The translations under genes were made by a program, and so were the position numbers. This document shows positions 18,347 to 26,976 of a DNA stretch of 64,000 bases, in pieces; positions within the stretch are counted from its first letter, which is position 1, and every line of letters begins with the position of its first letter. Origin of the DNA: Enhygromyxa salina (GTDB lineage Bacteria > Myxococcota_A > Polyangia > Nannocystales > Nannocystaceae). The stretch is from the NCBI RefSeq assembly GCF_002994635.1, contig NZ_PVNL01000107.1, forward strand, positions 1 to 64,000, written 5' to 3'. The notes under the pieces were generated by a model. It was not told the origin of the DNA, did not search any database, and saw only the letters and a list, made by a program, of their open reading frames with translations.

Positions 18347-19294
18347 TCAGTGGCAAGTGAGATACACGTCGACCAGCTCTCCGACGCCGCCGCTGTGCTC
18401 GAAGGCCGCGCGCTGGACCCCACAGTTACCCCGCTCGTCGCACTCGACGGCGATCTCGAACTCGACCGGCAGGCGCTCGACGCCGCTGTCGAGCAGCGAC
18501 GTGAGCTCATCGGGGGTCGACACCCGATCGGCGTCCCAGTCCCGCCACAGCATCAGCTCTGCAAACCGTGGATCGGCGCCGTCGACATCGTCGTCGCCGT
18601 CGGCGTCGAACTCGGCCAGGGCCGCGAAGCCGTTGCGAGCGTGGCTGCCGTCGACCAAGCTGGTGCCCGAGCCGAACAGCTCGTGGCCCCCGTCGATGCT
18701 GCCGTTGCCGTCCAGATCGACGACCAGCCACGGCGTCACGGCGCTCGGCCAGTCGGTGCTGATGCACGAGTCGTCGCGCATCGAGATGTCGAAGGTCGCA
18801 GCTGGGGTCGACTCGGCGGCGATCATCTCTACTGGTGAGGCGTCGAAGCTCAACACCAGCGGGGTGTCGCAGTACTGCTCGGCCCAGTAGGGCACGCCGC
18901 CCTCGATCTCGCACAGATAGTCGGTGCCGCTGCAGGGATCTCCCCAGTCCTCTTCTTCGTCGACTGGCGGCGCCGCCGGTCCTGGAACGTGCTTCCAGTC
19001 GCCAGGCTCGCACTCGCGCTCCTCCAGCGTCAGGCAAGGGCCGAACTGTAGGGCCTGCTCGCTCTCGATGAGGCTGCAGTACGCCGTGGACTCGTCATCG
19101 CCGCACGTGATGGCCTCGCCGGGCACGCTGCACGCATCGCCGGTCGGAGTCTCAGAGTCGCCATCGCTGGGCGCGCCCATGGCGTCCAAGGGCCCACCGG
19201 AGTCCAGGGTCTCGATGGTGCGATCGCAGCCGGCCAGGGTCAGGCTGGCAAGCAGCGCGCAGGAGAGGATCGAGGTCAGGCGAGGCGTCTTCAT
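18347..19294 (-). CDS. Lipoprotein with EF-hand-like acidic motif
   Basis: The Met at 19294 starts a good lipoprotein signal (ILSCALLASLTLAGC); the frame is open upstream but without signal features. The mature part (about 290 residues) has many cysteines and a calcium-loop-like segment WLVVDLDGNGSIDGGHELFG followed by FDADGDDDVDGADPRF, both EF-hand/dockerin-like with spaced Asp residues. A C-terminal pair (CDERGNC) may form a disulfide. This 'DLDGNGxIDxGxELFG' motif is widespread in exported bacterial proteins. Function unknown; calcium-stabilised surface protein is a reasonable inference. Confidence 0.75.
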   Translation of the reverse strand: MKTPRLTSILSCALLASLTLAGCDRTIETLDSGGPLDAMGAPSDGDSETPTGDACSVPGEAITCGDDESTAYCSLIESEQALQFGPCLTLEERECEPGDWKHVPGPAAPPVDEEEDWGDPCSGTDYLCEIEGGVPYWAEQYCDTPLVLSFDASPVEMIAAESTPAATFDISMRDDSCISTDWPSAVTPWLVVDLDGNGSIDGGHELFGSGTSLVDGSHARNGFAALAEFDADGDDDVDGADPRFAELMLWRDWDADRVSTPDELTSLLDSGVERLPVEFEIAVECDERGNCGVQRAAFEHSGGVGELVDVYLTCH

Positions 19295-19377
19295 GTCATG
19301 GGTCCGGCGAGGCCGGCCTCCAACATGATGTGCCGCGCGACGGCTGGATCGATCACGACCCCGCGCAGAAGCTCGCG

Positions 19378-19740
19378 CTAGCTCTCGAGCTTGTCGACGA
19401 TCAGGTCGACGAACTCTTCGGCCTCGAGCGCTCGGTACGAGTAGCCGTCTTCGAACCACTCGACGACCGAGTCTTCCTTGCCCTGCTTGACCATCTCCGT
19501 GACCGCTGGGTAGGCCTCACACAGCTCGACCAGCCGCCCGATCACGCCCTCCGCTGCCGGGTCGGAGCGATACCGCGTCCGCAGCCACGTGATGATCAAG
19601 TAGACCAGCGTGGGGTCGGCCTCTTCGACCAAGGTGTACGAGTCGGCCGTCGACAGGAGGCCCTGTTCGATGCCCTGGAGGATCCGGAGCGCGGCTGCGC
19701 GTTCGTACTCGAAAGCCACGCGGCACTGTAGCTCACCCAC
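19378..19740 (-). CDS. Small acidic conserved-looking protein
   Basis: A soluble 120-residue protein, strongly acidic and predicted helical (FEYERAAALRILQGIEQGLL; VYLIITWLRTRYRSDPAAE; LEAEEFVDLIVDKL). No signal, metal motif or known domain is seen. The composition and regular codon use support a real gene. It stands alone between a lipoprotein and the BtpA gene, all on the minus strand. Confidence 0.6.
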   Translation of the reverse strand: MGELQCRVAFEYERAAALRILQGIEQGLLSTADSYTLVEEADPTLVYLIITWLRTRYRSDPAAEGVIGRLVELCEAYPAVTEMVKQGKEDSVVEWFEDGYSYRALEAEEFVDLIVDKLES

Positions 19741-19866
19741 ACGCCCCGACCATCCCCCACGGCGATAGAAATTCTGCGTGAGAAACCGGCTGTGTTCAGC
19801 TCGGGCCAGGCTCGTGGCTCCGGTCGCGGGCAGTCGCGCTGGCTCGATGGCGCCGTGAGAACAGGC

Positions 19867-20670
19867 TCACACGGACGCGAACAACTCACTGCAGCGCTCG
19901 ACCAGGTCGCGCACGCGCTTGGGGTCCACGGCCTCGCGGACCACGCCCCCGCGCTTGAACCAGGTCCCGACGATCGCGGCGTCAGCGTGAGGCAGCAATG
20001 CCTGCGCATTGTGGGGCCCCAGGCCGGAGCCGATCACGACCGGTCGGCCCGAGGCCGCCCCGCGCACGCGCTCGAGCAGGGCCACGTCGACGGGAGCCCC
20101 GGTCGCGGCTCCGGTCACGATCACCGCGTCGGCGAGCCCCCGGTCGATACAGTCGTGGGTCGCCGTCTCGGGCTCGAGCGGGGCGAGCGGGGTCGCGTGC
20201 TTGACCAGCACGTCGGCCCAGATCTGCACGGACCGGGCCCCAAGCAGCTCGCGCTGGCGCAGCGTGGTGGCGGCCTCGCCCTCGATCAGGCCCTGGTCGG
20301 TGACATATGCGCCCGTGTGCACGTTGACGCGGATGAAGTCGAGCCCACACGCGGCCGCGATCCCCAGCGCCGTGTGGGCGTCGTTGCGCAGACAGTTGAC
20401 CCCGACCGGGACCCCGAGCTGCTTGCTGCGCTCGCAGACCAGGGCCAGCGCCGCCGCCTGCTGGGGTGGCGTGCGGTCCCCGGCGCTGCCCTTGACGAAC
20501 GGCGCCGAGCCAAAATTCTCGACGATCAACCCGGCCACGCCGCCAGCGACGAGCGCCTCCGCGTCGGCCCAGGCCCGCGCGTAGGCGCCCGCGAACCCGC
20601 CCGCTCGGTAGGCCGGATCCCCGGGCAGGGCCGGCAAGTGAACGACGCCGATCAGTCCGCGCAAGTGCAC
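19867..20670 (-). CDS. BtpA/SgcQ-family TIM-barrel protein
   Basis: The 267-residue protein has the BtpA family start (LIGVVHLPALPGDPAYRAG), then VENFGSAPFVKG and, after the middle, GVNCLRNDAHTALGIA and FIRVNVHTGAYVTDQGLIEG. The C-terminal part keeps VIVTGAATGAPVD and GSGLGPHNAQALL. BtpA was described as a factor for photosystem I biogenesis in cyanobacteria, but homologues (including SgcQ) are common in non-phototrophs and probably are aldolase- or phosphate-binding barrels. Nothing photosynthetic is near. Divergent from the P450 with a 126-bp shared upstream region. Confidence 0.85.
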   Translation of the reverse strand: MHLRGLIGVVHLPALPGDPAYRAGGFAGAYARAWADAEALVAGGVAGLIVENFGSAPFVKGSAGDRTPPQQAAALALVCERSKQLGVPVGVNCLRNDAHTALGIAAACGLDFIRVNVHTGAYVTDQGLIEGEAATTLRQRELLGARSVQIWADVLVKHATPLAPLEPETATHDCIDRGLADAVIVTGAATGAPVDVALLERVRGAASGRPVVIGSGLGPHNAQALLPHADAAIVGTWFKRGGVVREAVDPKRVRDLVERCSELFASV

Positions 20671-20796
20671 CTAGAGAAGGTAGCGGGACTCGCCGCGCCG
20701 CGTCCACCAAGGTGATCCCTGGCACACGGTCGCCCGCTTCGCTGTTGTCCCCGCCATCGCGCCGCTAAGGTCCCGCCAGGAGCTGCTCCTCTCGCC

Positions 20797-22200
20797 ATGC
20801 GCCGCACGATCTTTTCTGCCCCGAGCAAGCCCAGCATCCCCGAACCCAAGCTGCCGCCGCGCCTCGAGGGTGGGCTGCCGCTGCTGGGCCACGCCCTCGA
20901 GTTTCGCAACGATCCGATCGCCCTCATGACCCGAGCCCGACGGCTGCACGGTGATCTGTGCACCATCTCGATGCCGGGCACCGACGCGATCGTGATGACG
21001 GGCGCCAAGGCGCAAGAGAAGTTCTTTCGGATCAGCGACGACGACGTCAGCCAGGCCGAGGCCTACCGCCTGATGACGCCGATCTTCGGCAAGGGCATCG
21101 CCTACGACGCGCCACCGCCGATCATGAAAGAGCAGCTGGGGTTCTTCCACGAGGCGCTGCGCGAGGCCCAGATGCGAACCTACGCGCAGGGCTTCATCGA
21201 CGAGGCGGTCGACTACTTCTCGAGCTGGGACGACTTCGGCGTCGTCGACATGTACGCGGTCGGCAACGAGCTCACGATTTACACCTCGAGCCGCTCGCTG
21301 CTCGGCTATGAATTTCGCCAGCAGCTCTCGGGCGAGTTCGCGAAGCTCTACGCCGACATGGAGGCGGGCCTCAGCGCGCTCGCGTTCATGGCCCCCAACC
21401 TGCCGACGCCCGCGTTTCGCAAGCGCGACAAGGCCCGCGCGCGGATGGTCGAGCTGATCAGCAAGATCGTCGACGACCGGCGCAGCCGCGGCACCGTCGG
21501 CGAGGACATGCTGCAGAGCCTGATGGACGCCAGCTACAAGGACGGCCGCAAGCTCAGCGAAGACGAGATCAGCGGCCTGCTGCTCACGATCATGTTCGCC
21601 GGCCACCACACCAGCGGGGTGACCTTCTCGTGGACGGGGATCCTGCTCGCCCAGCACCCCGAGTGGGTCGCCGAGCTGCGCGCCGAGCAGAGCGCGCTGC
21701 TCGGTGATCGCGACGAGCTCACGCTCGAGGACCTCCGCGCGATGCCCAAGCTCGACGCGACGATCAAAGAGGTGCTGCGCATGTACCCACCGATCGTCGT
21801 GATGATGCGCAAGGTCGTCAACGACTTCAGCTTCGGCGGCTACGACATCCCGCATGGGAGCATGATCTTCGCCTCGCCGACCGTGTCGCACTACATGCCC
21901 GAGGTGTTCCCCGAGCCGGAGCGGTTTGACCCGACCCGGTTCATGGATCCACGCAACGAGGACAAGAAGAACCCGATGGCGTGGATCCCGTTTGGTGCCG
22001 GCCGGCATCGCTGCATGGGCATCATGTTTGCCCAGCTGCAGCTGCGCGCCCTGTGGAGCCACCTGCTGCGCAATTTTGACTTCGAGCCGGTCGAGGACAG
22101 CTACGCGCCCGACTACTCGCGCTTGCTCGTTGGGCCGCGCCATCCCTGCCGACTTCGCTACCGCCGACGCTCGCACAAGCGCGTGATCGCGGCCGCCTAG
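20797..22200 (+). CDS. cyp51: Cytochrome P450, CYP51-type (sterol 14-alpha-demethylase)
   Basis: The I-helix motif MFAGHHTSGVTFSWTGILL, ExxR segment (LDATIKEVLRMYPP), and haem loop WIPFGAGRHRCMGIMFAQLQ follow the bacterial CYP51 pattern very closely; a CYP51-like end (RHPCRLRYRRR) follows. In the family, CYP51 removes the 14-alpha methyl of lanosterol or a related sterol in three oxidations. The 467-residue length fits. There is no N-terminal membrane anchor, as in other bacterial CYP51s, and no fused ferredoxin. Several Nannocystineae make sterols, so a genuine sterol role is plausible. No other sterol genes adjoin, but an SCP2 protein lies 20 kb away. Confidence 0.88.
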   Translation: MRRTIFSAPSKPSIPEPKLPPRLEGGLPLLGHALEFRNDPIALMTRARRLHGDLCTISMPGTDAIVMTGAKAQEKFFRISDDDVSQAEAYRLMTPIFGKGIAYDAPPPIMKEQLGFFHEALREAQMRTYAQGFIDEAVDYFSSWDDFGVVDMYAVGNELTIYTSSRSLLGYEFRQQLSGEFAKLYADMEAGLSALAFMAPNLPTPAFRKRDKARARMVELISKIVDDRRSRGTVGEDMLQSLMDASYKDGRKLSEDEISGLLLTIMFAGHHTSGVTFSWTGILLAQHPEWVAELRAEQSALLGDRDELTLEDLRAMPKLDATIKEVLRMYPPIVVMMRKVVNDFSFGGYDIPHGSMIFASPTVSHYMPEVFPEPERFDPTRFMDPRNEDKKNPMAWIPFGAGRHRCMGIMFAQLQLRALWSHLLRNFDFEPVEDSYAPDYSRLLVGPRHPCRLRYRRRSHKRVIAAA

Positions 22201-22229
22201 ATTAGCCTTCTCCGGGGTATACTAGCGGC

Positions 22230-23120
22230 ATGTCCGGTCGCTTCTCGATCGTGCTCTCTGGTGGCGGCTGCAAGGCCTTCTGGGCCAACGGGGTGCTGCG
22301 ATCGATCAGCGCCTCGCTCCCGCCGATCGAGCACTGGGCGGGCGCGAGCGCGGGCGCGGCGTTTGCCCTCACCCAGGTCTCGGGTCGGTTCGAGGACACC
22401 TTCACTCGGTTCCTCCAGAGCGTCGCGGCCAACCAGCGCAACTTCTACCTGGACCGCGCGCTGCGGGCCCAGCGACCGTTTCCGCACGACGAGATCTACC
22501 GCGACGCGGTCCGCTTCGTGCTCCGCGATCGCGGGTTTGATCAGGTCCGCGAGGGCGCTCCGGTCCACATCCTGTTGAGCTACGTGGAGGCCGGACATCC
22601 GTTTGTCTCGACCAGCTGGGCCGCGGTTCGGGCGTTCGCGGATCGTCGGCGTCGCGGCGTTCTGCACGGCCCGCGGCAGCTGCCGCCAGGACTGGGCCTG
22701 GAGGTCGTGAGCTCGCACGAGGCCCAGAGCGTGCAGCAACTGCTGGACTGGACCCTGATGTCGTCGACGATTCCACCGATCACGCCGATTCAGCGCCGGG
22801 CCGGGCGTCGGTATCTCGATGGAGGCTTGATCGACAATGTGCCGATCCGGGCGCTCCCGGAGCCGGCGCGAGGGCCAGGCTCACGCGTGCTGTGTCTGGT
22901 CAGCCATCACGTGCGTGTACCCGAGCGCCCCGTGCAGTGGGTGGATGGCGCGATGGTGCTGTATCTGGCCGCGCGCGCGCCGTTGCCCGTGCGGGTCTGG
23001 GACTACACCTCGCCGGAACGGGTGATCGCGGCGATCGAGCTCGGCGCCCGCGATGGCATGGCGCTGCTGGATCGGGTCCACGCGTTCGTGGGTGCGGCCA
23101 CCCACGCAAAGACCGGCTAG
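22230..23120 (+). CDS. Patatin-like phospholipase
   Basis: The protein (296 residues, no signal) has all patatin elements: oxyanion loop LSGGGCKAFWANG, nucleophile GASAG at about residue 40, and the DGG motif (RRYLDGGLIDNVPI) whose Asp completes the Ser-Asp dyad. Such enzymes hydrolyse acyl esters of phospholipids. It starts 30 bp after the P450 stop, so the two may be cotranscribed. An 'AFWANG' sequence replaces the usual GxxxxGV turn but remains compatible with the fold. Confidence 0.87.
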   Translation: MSGRFSIVLSGGGCKAFWANGVLRSISASLPPIEHWAGASAGAAFALTQVSGRFEDTFTRFLQSVAANQRNFYLDRALRAQRPFPHDEIYRDAVRFVLRDRGFDQVREGAPVHILLSYVEAGHPFVSTSWAAVRAFADRRRRGVLHGPRQLPPGLGLEVVSSHEAQSVQQLLDWTLMSSTIPPITPIQRRAGRRYLDGGLIDNVPIRALPEPARGPGSRVLCLVSHHVRVPERPVQWVDGAMVLYLAARAPLPVRVWDYTSPERVIAAIELGARDGMALLDRVHAFVGAATHAKTG

Positions 23121-23136
23121 AGCTACTTGGTCAGAG

Positions 23137-23622
23137 CTACTTGGTCTCGTAGGCCTCGATCTTCCTGTCGAGCTCGTCGAGCGCCTCGTTGAGCTCCTTG
23201 ATCGCCTGGTCCGCCTTGTCGGCGGCCGCGTTCTTGGCGGCCTCGGCCTTGGCCTTGGCTTTGGACATCGCCTGCTCGACGTCACGCTCGACGTCTGCGC
23301 TTACTTTTCGCTGCTTGGCCTGGGCGTCGCGCTTGGCGTCGGCGAACCGCTCGTCGAGCTCCGACATCCGGACCTCGGCACGCTCCCACTCGGCCCGCGC
23401 CTCCCCGCGGAGCTCCGCGGCAGCGCCCTCGATCCTGTCGCCAGCGGCCTCGACCTTGGCCTCGATCTTCTCGCCTGCCTGCCTGGCCTCTACCTCGACC
23501 TTGTCGGCGGCGCGATCGATCTCCTTGCCGGCCTGGTCGTCGACCTTGGTGCCCTCACAGGCGGCCATGGTGAGTAGTGCGCATGACAGCGCAAGCACGA
23601 CGTTCATCGTGGTCTGGTGCAT
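23137..23622 (-). CDS. Coiled-coil lipoprotein
   Basis: The 161-residue product has a lipoprotein signal (VVLALSCALLTMAAC) and then an almost entirely helical, Ala/Lys/Glu/Asp-rich chain with heptad character (AGEKIEAKVEAAGDRIEGA; KAKAKAEAAKNAAADKA). It resembles apolipoprotein-like or LEA-like amphipathic coiled coils. A role as a periplasmic spacer or envelope-stabilising protein is only inference. It converges on the patatin gene with 16 bp between stops. Confidence 0.75.
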   Translation of the reverse strand: MHQTTMNVVLALSCALLTMAACEGTKVDDQAGKEIDRAADKVEVEARQAGEKIEAKVEAAGDRIEGAAAELRGEARAEWERAEVRMSELDERFADAKRDAQAKQRKVSADVERDVEQAMSKAKAKAEAAKNAAADKADQAIKELNEALDELDRKIEAYETK

Positions 23623-23750
23623 GCCGCGAGGATGGTGCGAGACTCTCCATTGTCAACGCGACCGTCCCCGCAGAATTGTTGTGCATCGCGTTGATCGGCC
23701 GAGCGCCGTAATCTTTGCAGGCACCTATTTCTGTCGAGAGCATTGTTTGA

Positions 23751-24299
23751 ATGAACGCCCCAAAACCCAGGCTCGAAACTGGCACTGACGCGCTCGCGCT
23801 ATTGGTGGATCTGCAGGTCCCCGCGCGGCTGCTTCGCCACCATGAGCTCGTGCTCGAGGCTGCGATCGAGCTGACGGACGCGCTCGCTCGCAAGCTCGGA
23901 GCCCGCTTCGATGCGGGTGAGATCCAGATCGGCGCGGCGCTGCACGACGTCGGCAAGCTCGTGCATCCAGCGGAGCTCAGCGGACCCGGTCACGCCCATG
24001 AACTGGCCGGACGAGCGCTGCTGATCGACCGGCGCGTGCCCGAGCACCTGGCTCGATTCTGCATCACCCACGCGAACTGGAGCTCGCCGAGTCTCGCGCT
24101 CGAGGATCTGCTCGTCGCGCTCGCCGACAAGCTGTGGAAGGGCAAGCGCGTGATCGAGCTCGAGGATCGGGTGATCGAGCACCTCGCCCACCAGACGGCG
24201 CAACCGCGCTGGCGGGTGTTCGAGATCGCGGACGCGGTGTTCGAGCGCGTGGCCGCGGGGGCTGACTCGCGGCTGCGTCGCTCGGTCGAGCTGGGGTAG
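23751..24299 (+). CDS. HD-domain phosphohydrolase-like protein
   Basis: The 182-residue soluble protein has HD-domain metal ligands: RHHELVLEAA, the central ALHDVGKLVHP, and GHAHELAGRALL followed by ITHANW. HD proteins are usually metal-dependent phosphohydrolases acting on nucleotides or tRNA. Later parts (LLVALADKLWKGKRVIEL) match the D-containing last helix. The upstream region is A/T-richer and probably contains the promoter. Specific substrate unknown. Confidence 0.8.
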   Translation: MNAPKPRLETGTDALALLVDLQVPARLLRHHELVLEAAIELTDALARKLGARFDAGEIQIGAALHDVGKLVHPAELSGPGHAHELAGRALLIDRRVPEHLARFCITHANWSSPSLALEDLLVALADKLWKGKRVIELEDRVIEHLAHQTAQPRWRVFEIADAVFERVAAGADSRLRRSVELG

Positions 24300-24340
24300 A
24301 TTGGGGGCGGGCGCGGAACTCTCGCGGTACTATCGCGGTA

Positions 24341-26113
24341 CTAAGGCAGCTCCATCCACGTGCCAGCAGTGGCCGGCTCGGGATCGAGGACGTACACGCG
24401 CTTGGGCACCAGTCCCGGGGTGTCGAGGTTGGCGTTGATCGGCTCGGGCTGCCAGCCGATCAAGTCGGTGCGGACGTCGCCCGTGGTCAGGTCGAAGCTG
24501 AGCTCGCCGGAGACACCCTTGAGATCGACCGTGCCCCCGACCGAGAGCGCGTTGACGGCGGTCTTGATGAAGGTCGTGTTGATCTCGGGGCCGAAGCTGA
24601 TGAAGACGCCCTCTGGATCGACGAGCTTGCTCATCTGCGCGGCGATGTTGGCCCCGGTGATCGCCTGACCGTCAGGGATCGCGGCCATCGCGAACATCGT
24701 GACCAGCGCCGAGTCGTAGGCCAGCGACGAGGTCGAGATCGAGTTCGTCTCCATGAACTTGACCATGTAGCGGGTGTTGAACGCCGTGAAGTTCTGCTCG
24801 TCGAAGATGATCGGCGCGACCCCCTGAAGGATCGAGTACAGCAGCTGCTGGGTCATGTCCTCGTCGATGACGAGCGGGTGCTTGATCACGTCGACCATCG
24901 ACGGGACCGCGCCGTGCGAGACCAAGAACTTTGGAAACGGCGGGGGCTGCATGACCGAGATCGCCTGCAGGTAGCCAAGCATGAACGCCTGGACCTCGCT
25001 GGTTCCGACCAGCACGATGACCTCTGGCGGGTTCGCGCCACCGTCGGTGAAGATCGTGTTGGCGATGTGATCGGCGACGTCGGCGATCGGATCGTTCGGA
25101 TCCAGCTGCAGGTCGTAGGCGAACACGTCGGTGACGTTGACGCCCATGGTCTTGGCGTAGGCGTCGAGCGAGAGCGAGTTCCCGTACTCGTCGTTCTTGT
25201 TGAGGATCACGACGTTGTCGCCGGGCTCCGCGATCGCCTCGAGCCGATCGGCGATCGCCTCGGCCTGGTAGATGTCGCTGGCGATCGGGCGCCAGACCAG
25301 GTCGTCGTCGACGAGGTCGGTGATCTTCTTGCTGGTGCCGGTTGGGGTGATGGTGAACACCCCGGCGGGGATCGTGACCATCTCCGAGACGGCGATCACG
25401 GCCTCCGAGAACACGGGGCCGACGATCGCGGGCACGCACACGTTGTCGACGAGATGCTGGGCGACCTGCACGGCCTGGGTGCCGGCGACCGAGTCACAGG
25501 CGACCCATGCGATCTTCTCGCCGCCCGGGAGCTGGGCCTCTTTGTTGAAGTCCGCGATTGCGAGCTGCATCGAGTTTTGCAGCGGCAGCACCAGGGTGTC
25601 GAACGGCGGCGAGGTCGGCATGATCGAGCCGACGAACACGACGTTGTCCTGGGGGGTGTCGTTGGGCCACTTGACCAGCTGGCACTGGGGGGTCAGCGCG
25701 TTGACGCAGGTGCCGCTGCAGCCACACATCCAGTTCTCGTTGTGAAGGTCGACGCACTCCGTGTGGGTCGTGCAGGCCGCGTCGCCATCACCGTCGCCGT
25801 CGCCGTCGCCGTCACCGGTTGGATCGCCGTCGCCGTCGCCGTCGCCGGTCTCCGTGTCGGTGGCGGTGTCGTCGGCGACGCTGTCCTCGACGCAGGTGTT
25901 GTTCGCGACATCGCACACCCAGTCGCCCGTGAACTGGTCACAGTCGCTGTCGGTTTGACACTGAAGGAAGCCGCCGTCGCCGCCCAAGATCAGCGAACAG
26001 CCAGGCACGGCGATGGCCATGCCCAAGAACCCTACGCTCCAGCCAGTGAGGCGGGTGGCCCAAGCGGTGGACCATGACGCAGATTGACGTGAGGATGCGG
26101 TGAGGTCAGTCAT
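24341..26113 (-). CDS. Ligand-binding lipoprotein (type 1 periplasmic-binding fold) with Gly-Asp tract
   Basis: A long N-region leads to a hydrophobic segment with lipobox VPGC, then Cys-rich modules (CQTDSDCDQFTGDWVCD...; CTTHTECVDLHNENWMCGC) and GDGDGDGD tracts. From about residue 155 to the end it resembles branched-chain amino-acid/receptor-family binding proteins (LivK-like): QNSMQLAIADFNKEAQLPGG, PAIVGPVFSEAVIAVSE, ILNKNDEYGNSLSLDAYAK and SLAYDSALVTMFAMAA. No ABC permease is nearby. Two genes upstream in the same direction encode a TPR protein and a PEGA-tailed Ser/Thr kinase, so it may sense a ligand for that signalling unit rather than feed a transporter. Confidence 0.8.
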   Translation of the reverse strand: MTDLTASSRQSASWSTAWATRLTGWSVGFLGMAIAVPGCSLILGGDGGFLQCQTDSDCDQFTGDWVCDVANNTCVEDSVADDTATDTETGDGDGDGDPTGDGDGDGDGDGDAACTTHTECVDLHNENWMCGCSGTCVNALTPQCQLVKWPNDTPQDNVVFVGSIMPTSPPFDTLVLPLQNSMQLAIADFNKEAQLPGGEKIAWVACDSVAGTQAVQVAQHLVDNVCVPAIVGPVFSEAVIAVSEMVTIPAGVFTITPTGTSKKITDLVDDDLVWRPIASDIYQAEAIADRLEAIAEPGDNVVILNKNDEYGNSLSLDAYAKTMGVNVTDVFAYDLQLDPNDPIADVADHIANTIFTDGGANPPEVIVLVGTSEVQAFMLGYLQAISVMQPPPFPKFLVSHGAVPSMVDVIKHPLVIDEDMTQQLLYSILQGVAPIIFDEQNFTAFNTRYMVKFMETNSISTSSLAYDSALVTMFAMAAIPDGQAITGANIAAQMSKLVDPEGVFISFGPEINTTFIKTAVNALSVGGTVDLKGVSGELSFDLTTGDVRTDLIGWQPEPINANLDTPGLVPKRVYVLDPEPATAGTWMELP

Positions 26114-26130
26114 GATAAGTTCTCCAGTGG

Positions 26131-26976
26131 CTAGAAACGCACGCGCAGGACACCACCGCCACCGCGGGGACCGAAGCTGGGGGTCAACGCGACGCGCGAG
26201 CTCTGCTTGGGTTTGCTGAAGCCCACCGCGACCAGGATCACGCCGGTCAGCAGCACCGCACCTCCCACGCCCAACAAGATGTCAGCGGTCAACGCCTTGG
26301 TCTTGGCGCTGTCGAGCAGCGGTTGGTTGTCACCGGGCGACTCGGCCTCGCCCGCTTTGTTGAAGTCACCCTGGGCCAGCCCGCCAACGACGGCGCCGCC
26401 GATCATCGCGGCCGCGCCGACGCCCGTGAGCCCAAACCCGGCCGCGCGCAGGACCTTGCGCTTGCGCTTGGCGTCTTCGTCGACGGGATCGGGCTGCGGC
26501 GGCGGCGGCTCGATCGGCTCGACCTCGGTGTCTGGCTTGGTCTCGGGCGGCTTCTCGGTGGTCTCTTGCAGGATCGCGCGCAGCACCTTGAGGCGGTCGA
26601 GCGCGGTCTCGCGGGAGGTGAGATCGACGCCGGGTTGCTTGACGAATTTGGCGTAGTACTCGACGGCCTTGTCGAGGTTGCCCGCCTCTTCATGGACGCG
26701 GCCAATGTTGAACAGGAAGTTGGGCTGAGGGTCGACCGCGTAGGCCTGCTCGAACAGCGCGACGGCGCCGTCGTAGTCCTTGGCCTGAAATTTCACGATC
26801 GCTTGGTCGCTGAGCTCTTCGGCCTCTGACTTGCGCTCTTCTTCTTCGGTGGGGGCGTCCTGTTCGGGAGCGGGGGTCGCCGCGGGGGCCGCCAACGCGA
26901 CGGTCGAGCCCAACGCGAGCGAGAGAGACAAGGTAATGGAGGACAGCGCGGACAGCAGCGGGGTCACGGGGATCAT
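26131..26976 (-). CDS. Exported TPR protein with C-terminal membrane segments
   Basis: The 281-residue protein has a signal peptide (SALSSITLSLSLALGSTVALA, cut to 20 here as its last Ala begins the mature chain region), an acidic region, two or three TPR helices (LFEQAYAVDPQPNFLFNIGR; AGNLDKAVEYYAKFVKQ), a Pro-rich linker, and two hydrophobic segments (AAGFGLTGVGAAAMIGGAVV; LLGVGGAVLLTGVILVAVGF). This TPR-plus-hairpin form is often seen next to Ser/Thr kinases in myxobacteria. Its start overlaps the kinase stop by 4 bp, pointing to cotranscription and a shared complex. Confidence 0.78.
   Translation of the reverse strand: MIPVTPLLSALSSITLSLSLALGSTVALAAPAATPAPEQDAPTEEEERKSEAEELSDQAIVKFQAKDYDGAVALFEQAYAVDPQPNFLFNIGRVHEEAGNLDKAVEYYAKFVKQPGVDLTSRETALDRLKVLRAILQETTEKPPETKPDTEVEPIEPPPPQPDPVDEDAKRKRKVLRAAGFGLTGVGAAAMIGGAVVGGLAQGDFNKAGEAESPGDNQPLLDSAKTKALTADILLGVGGAVLLTGVILVAVGFSKPKQSSRVALTPSFGPRGGGGVLRVRF

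Noticed and set aside
20671..22176. A 501-codon minus-strand open frame
   Set aside because: Antisense shadow of the CYP51 gene; no recognisable motif and composition typical of reverse frames.
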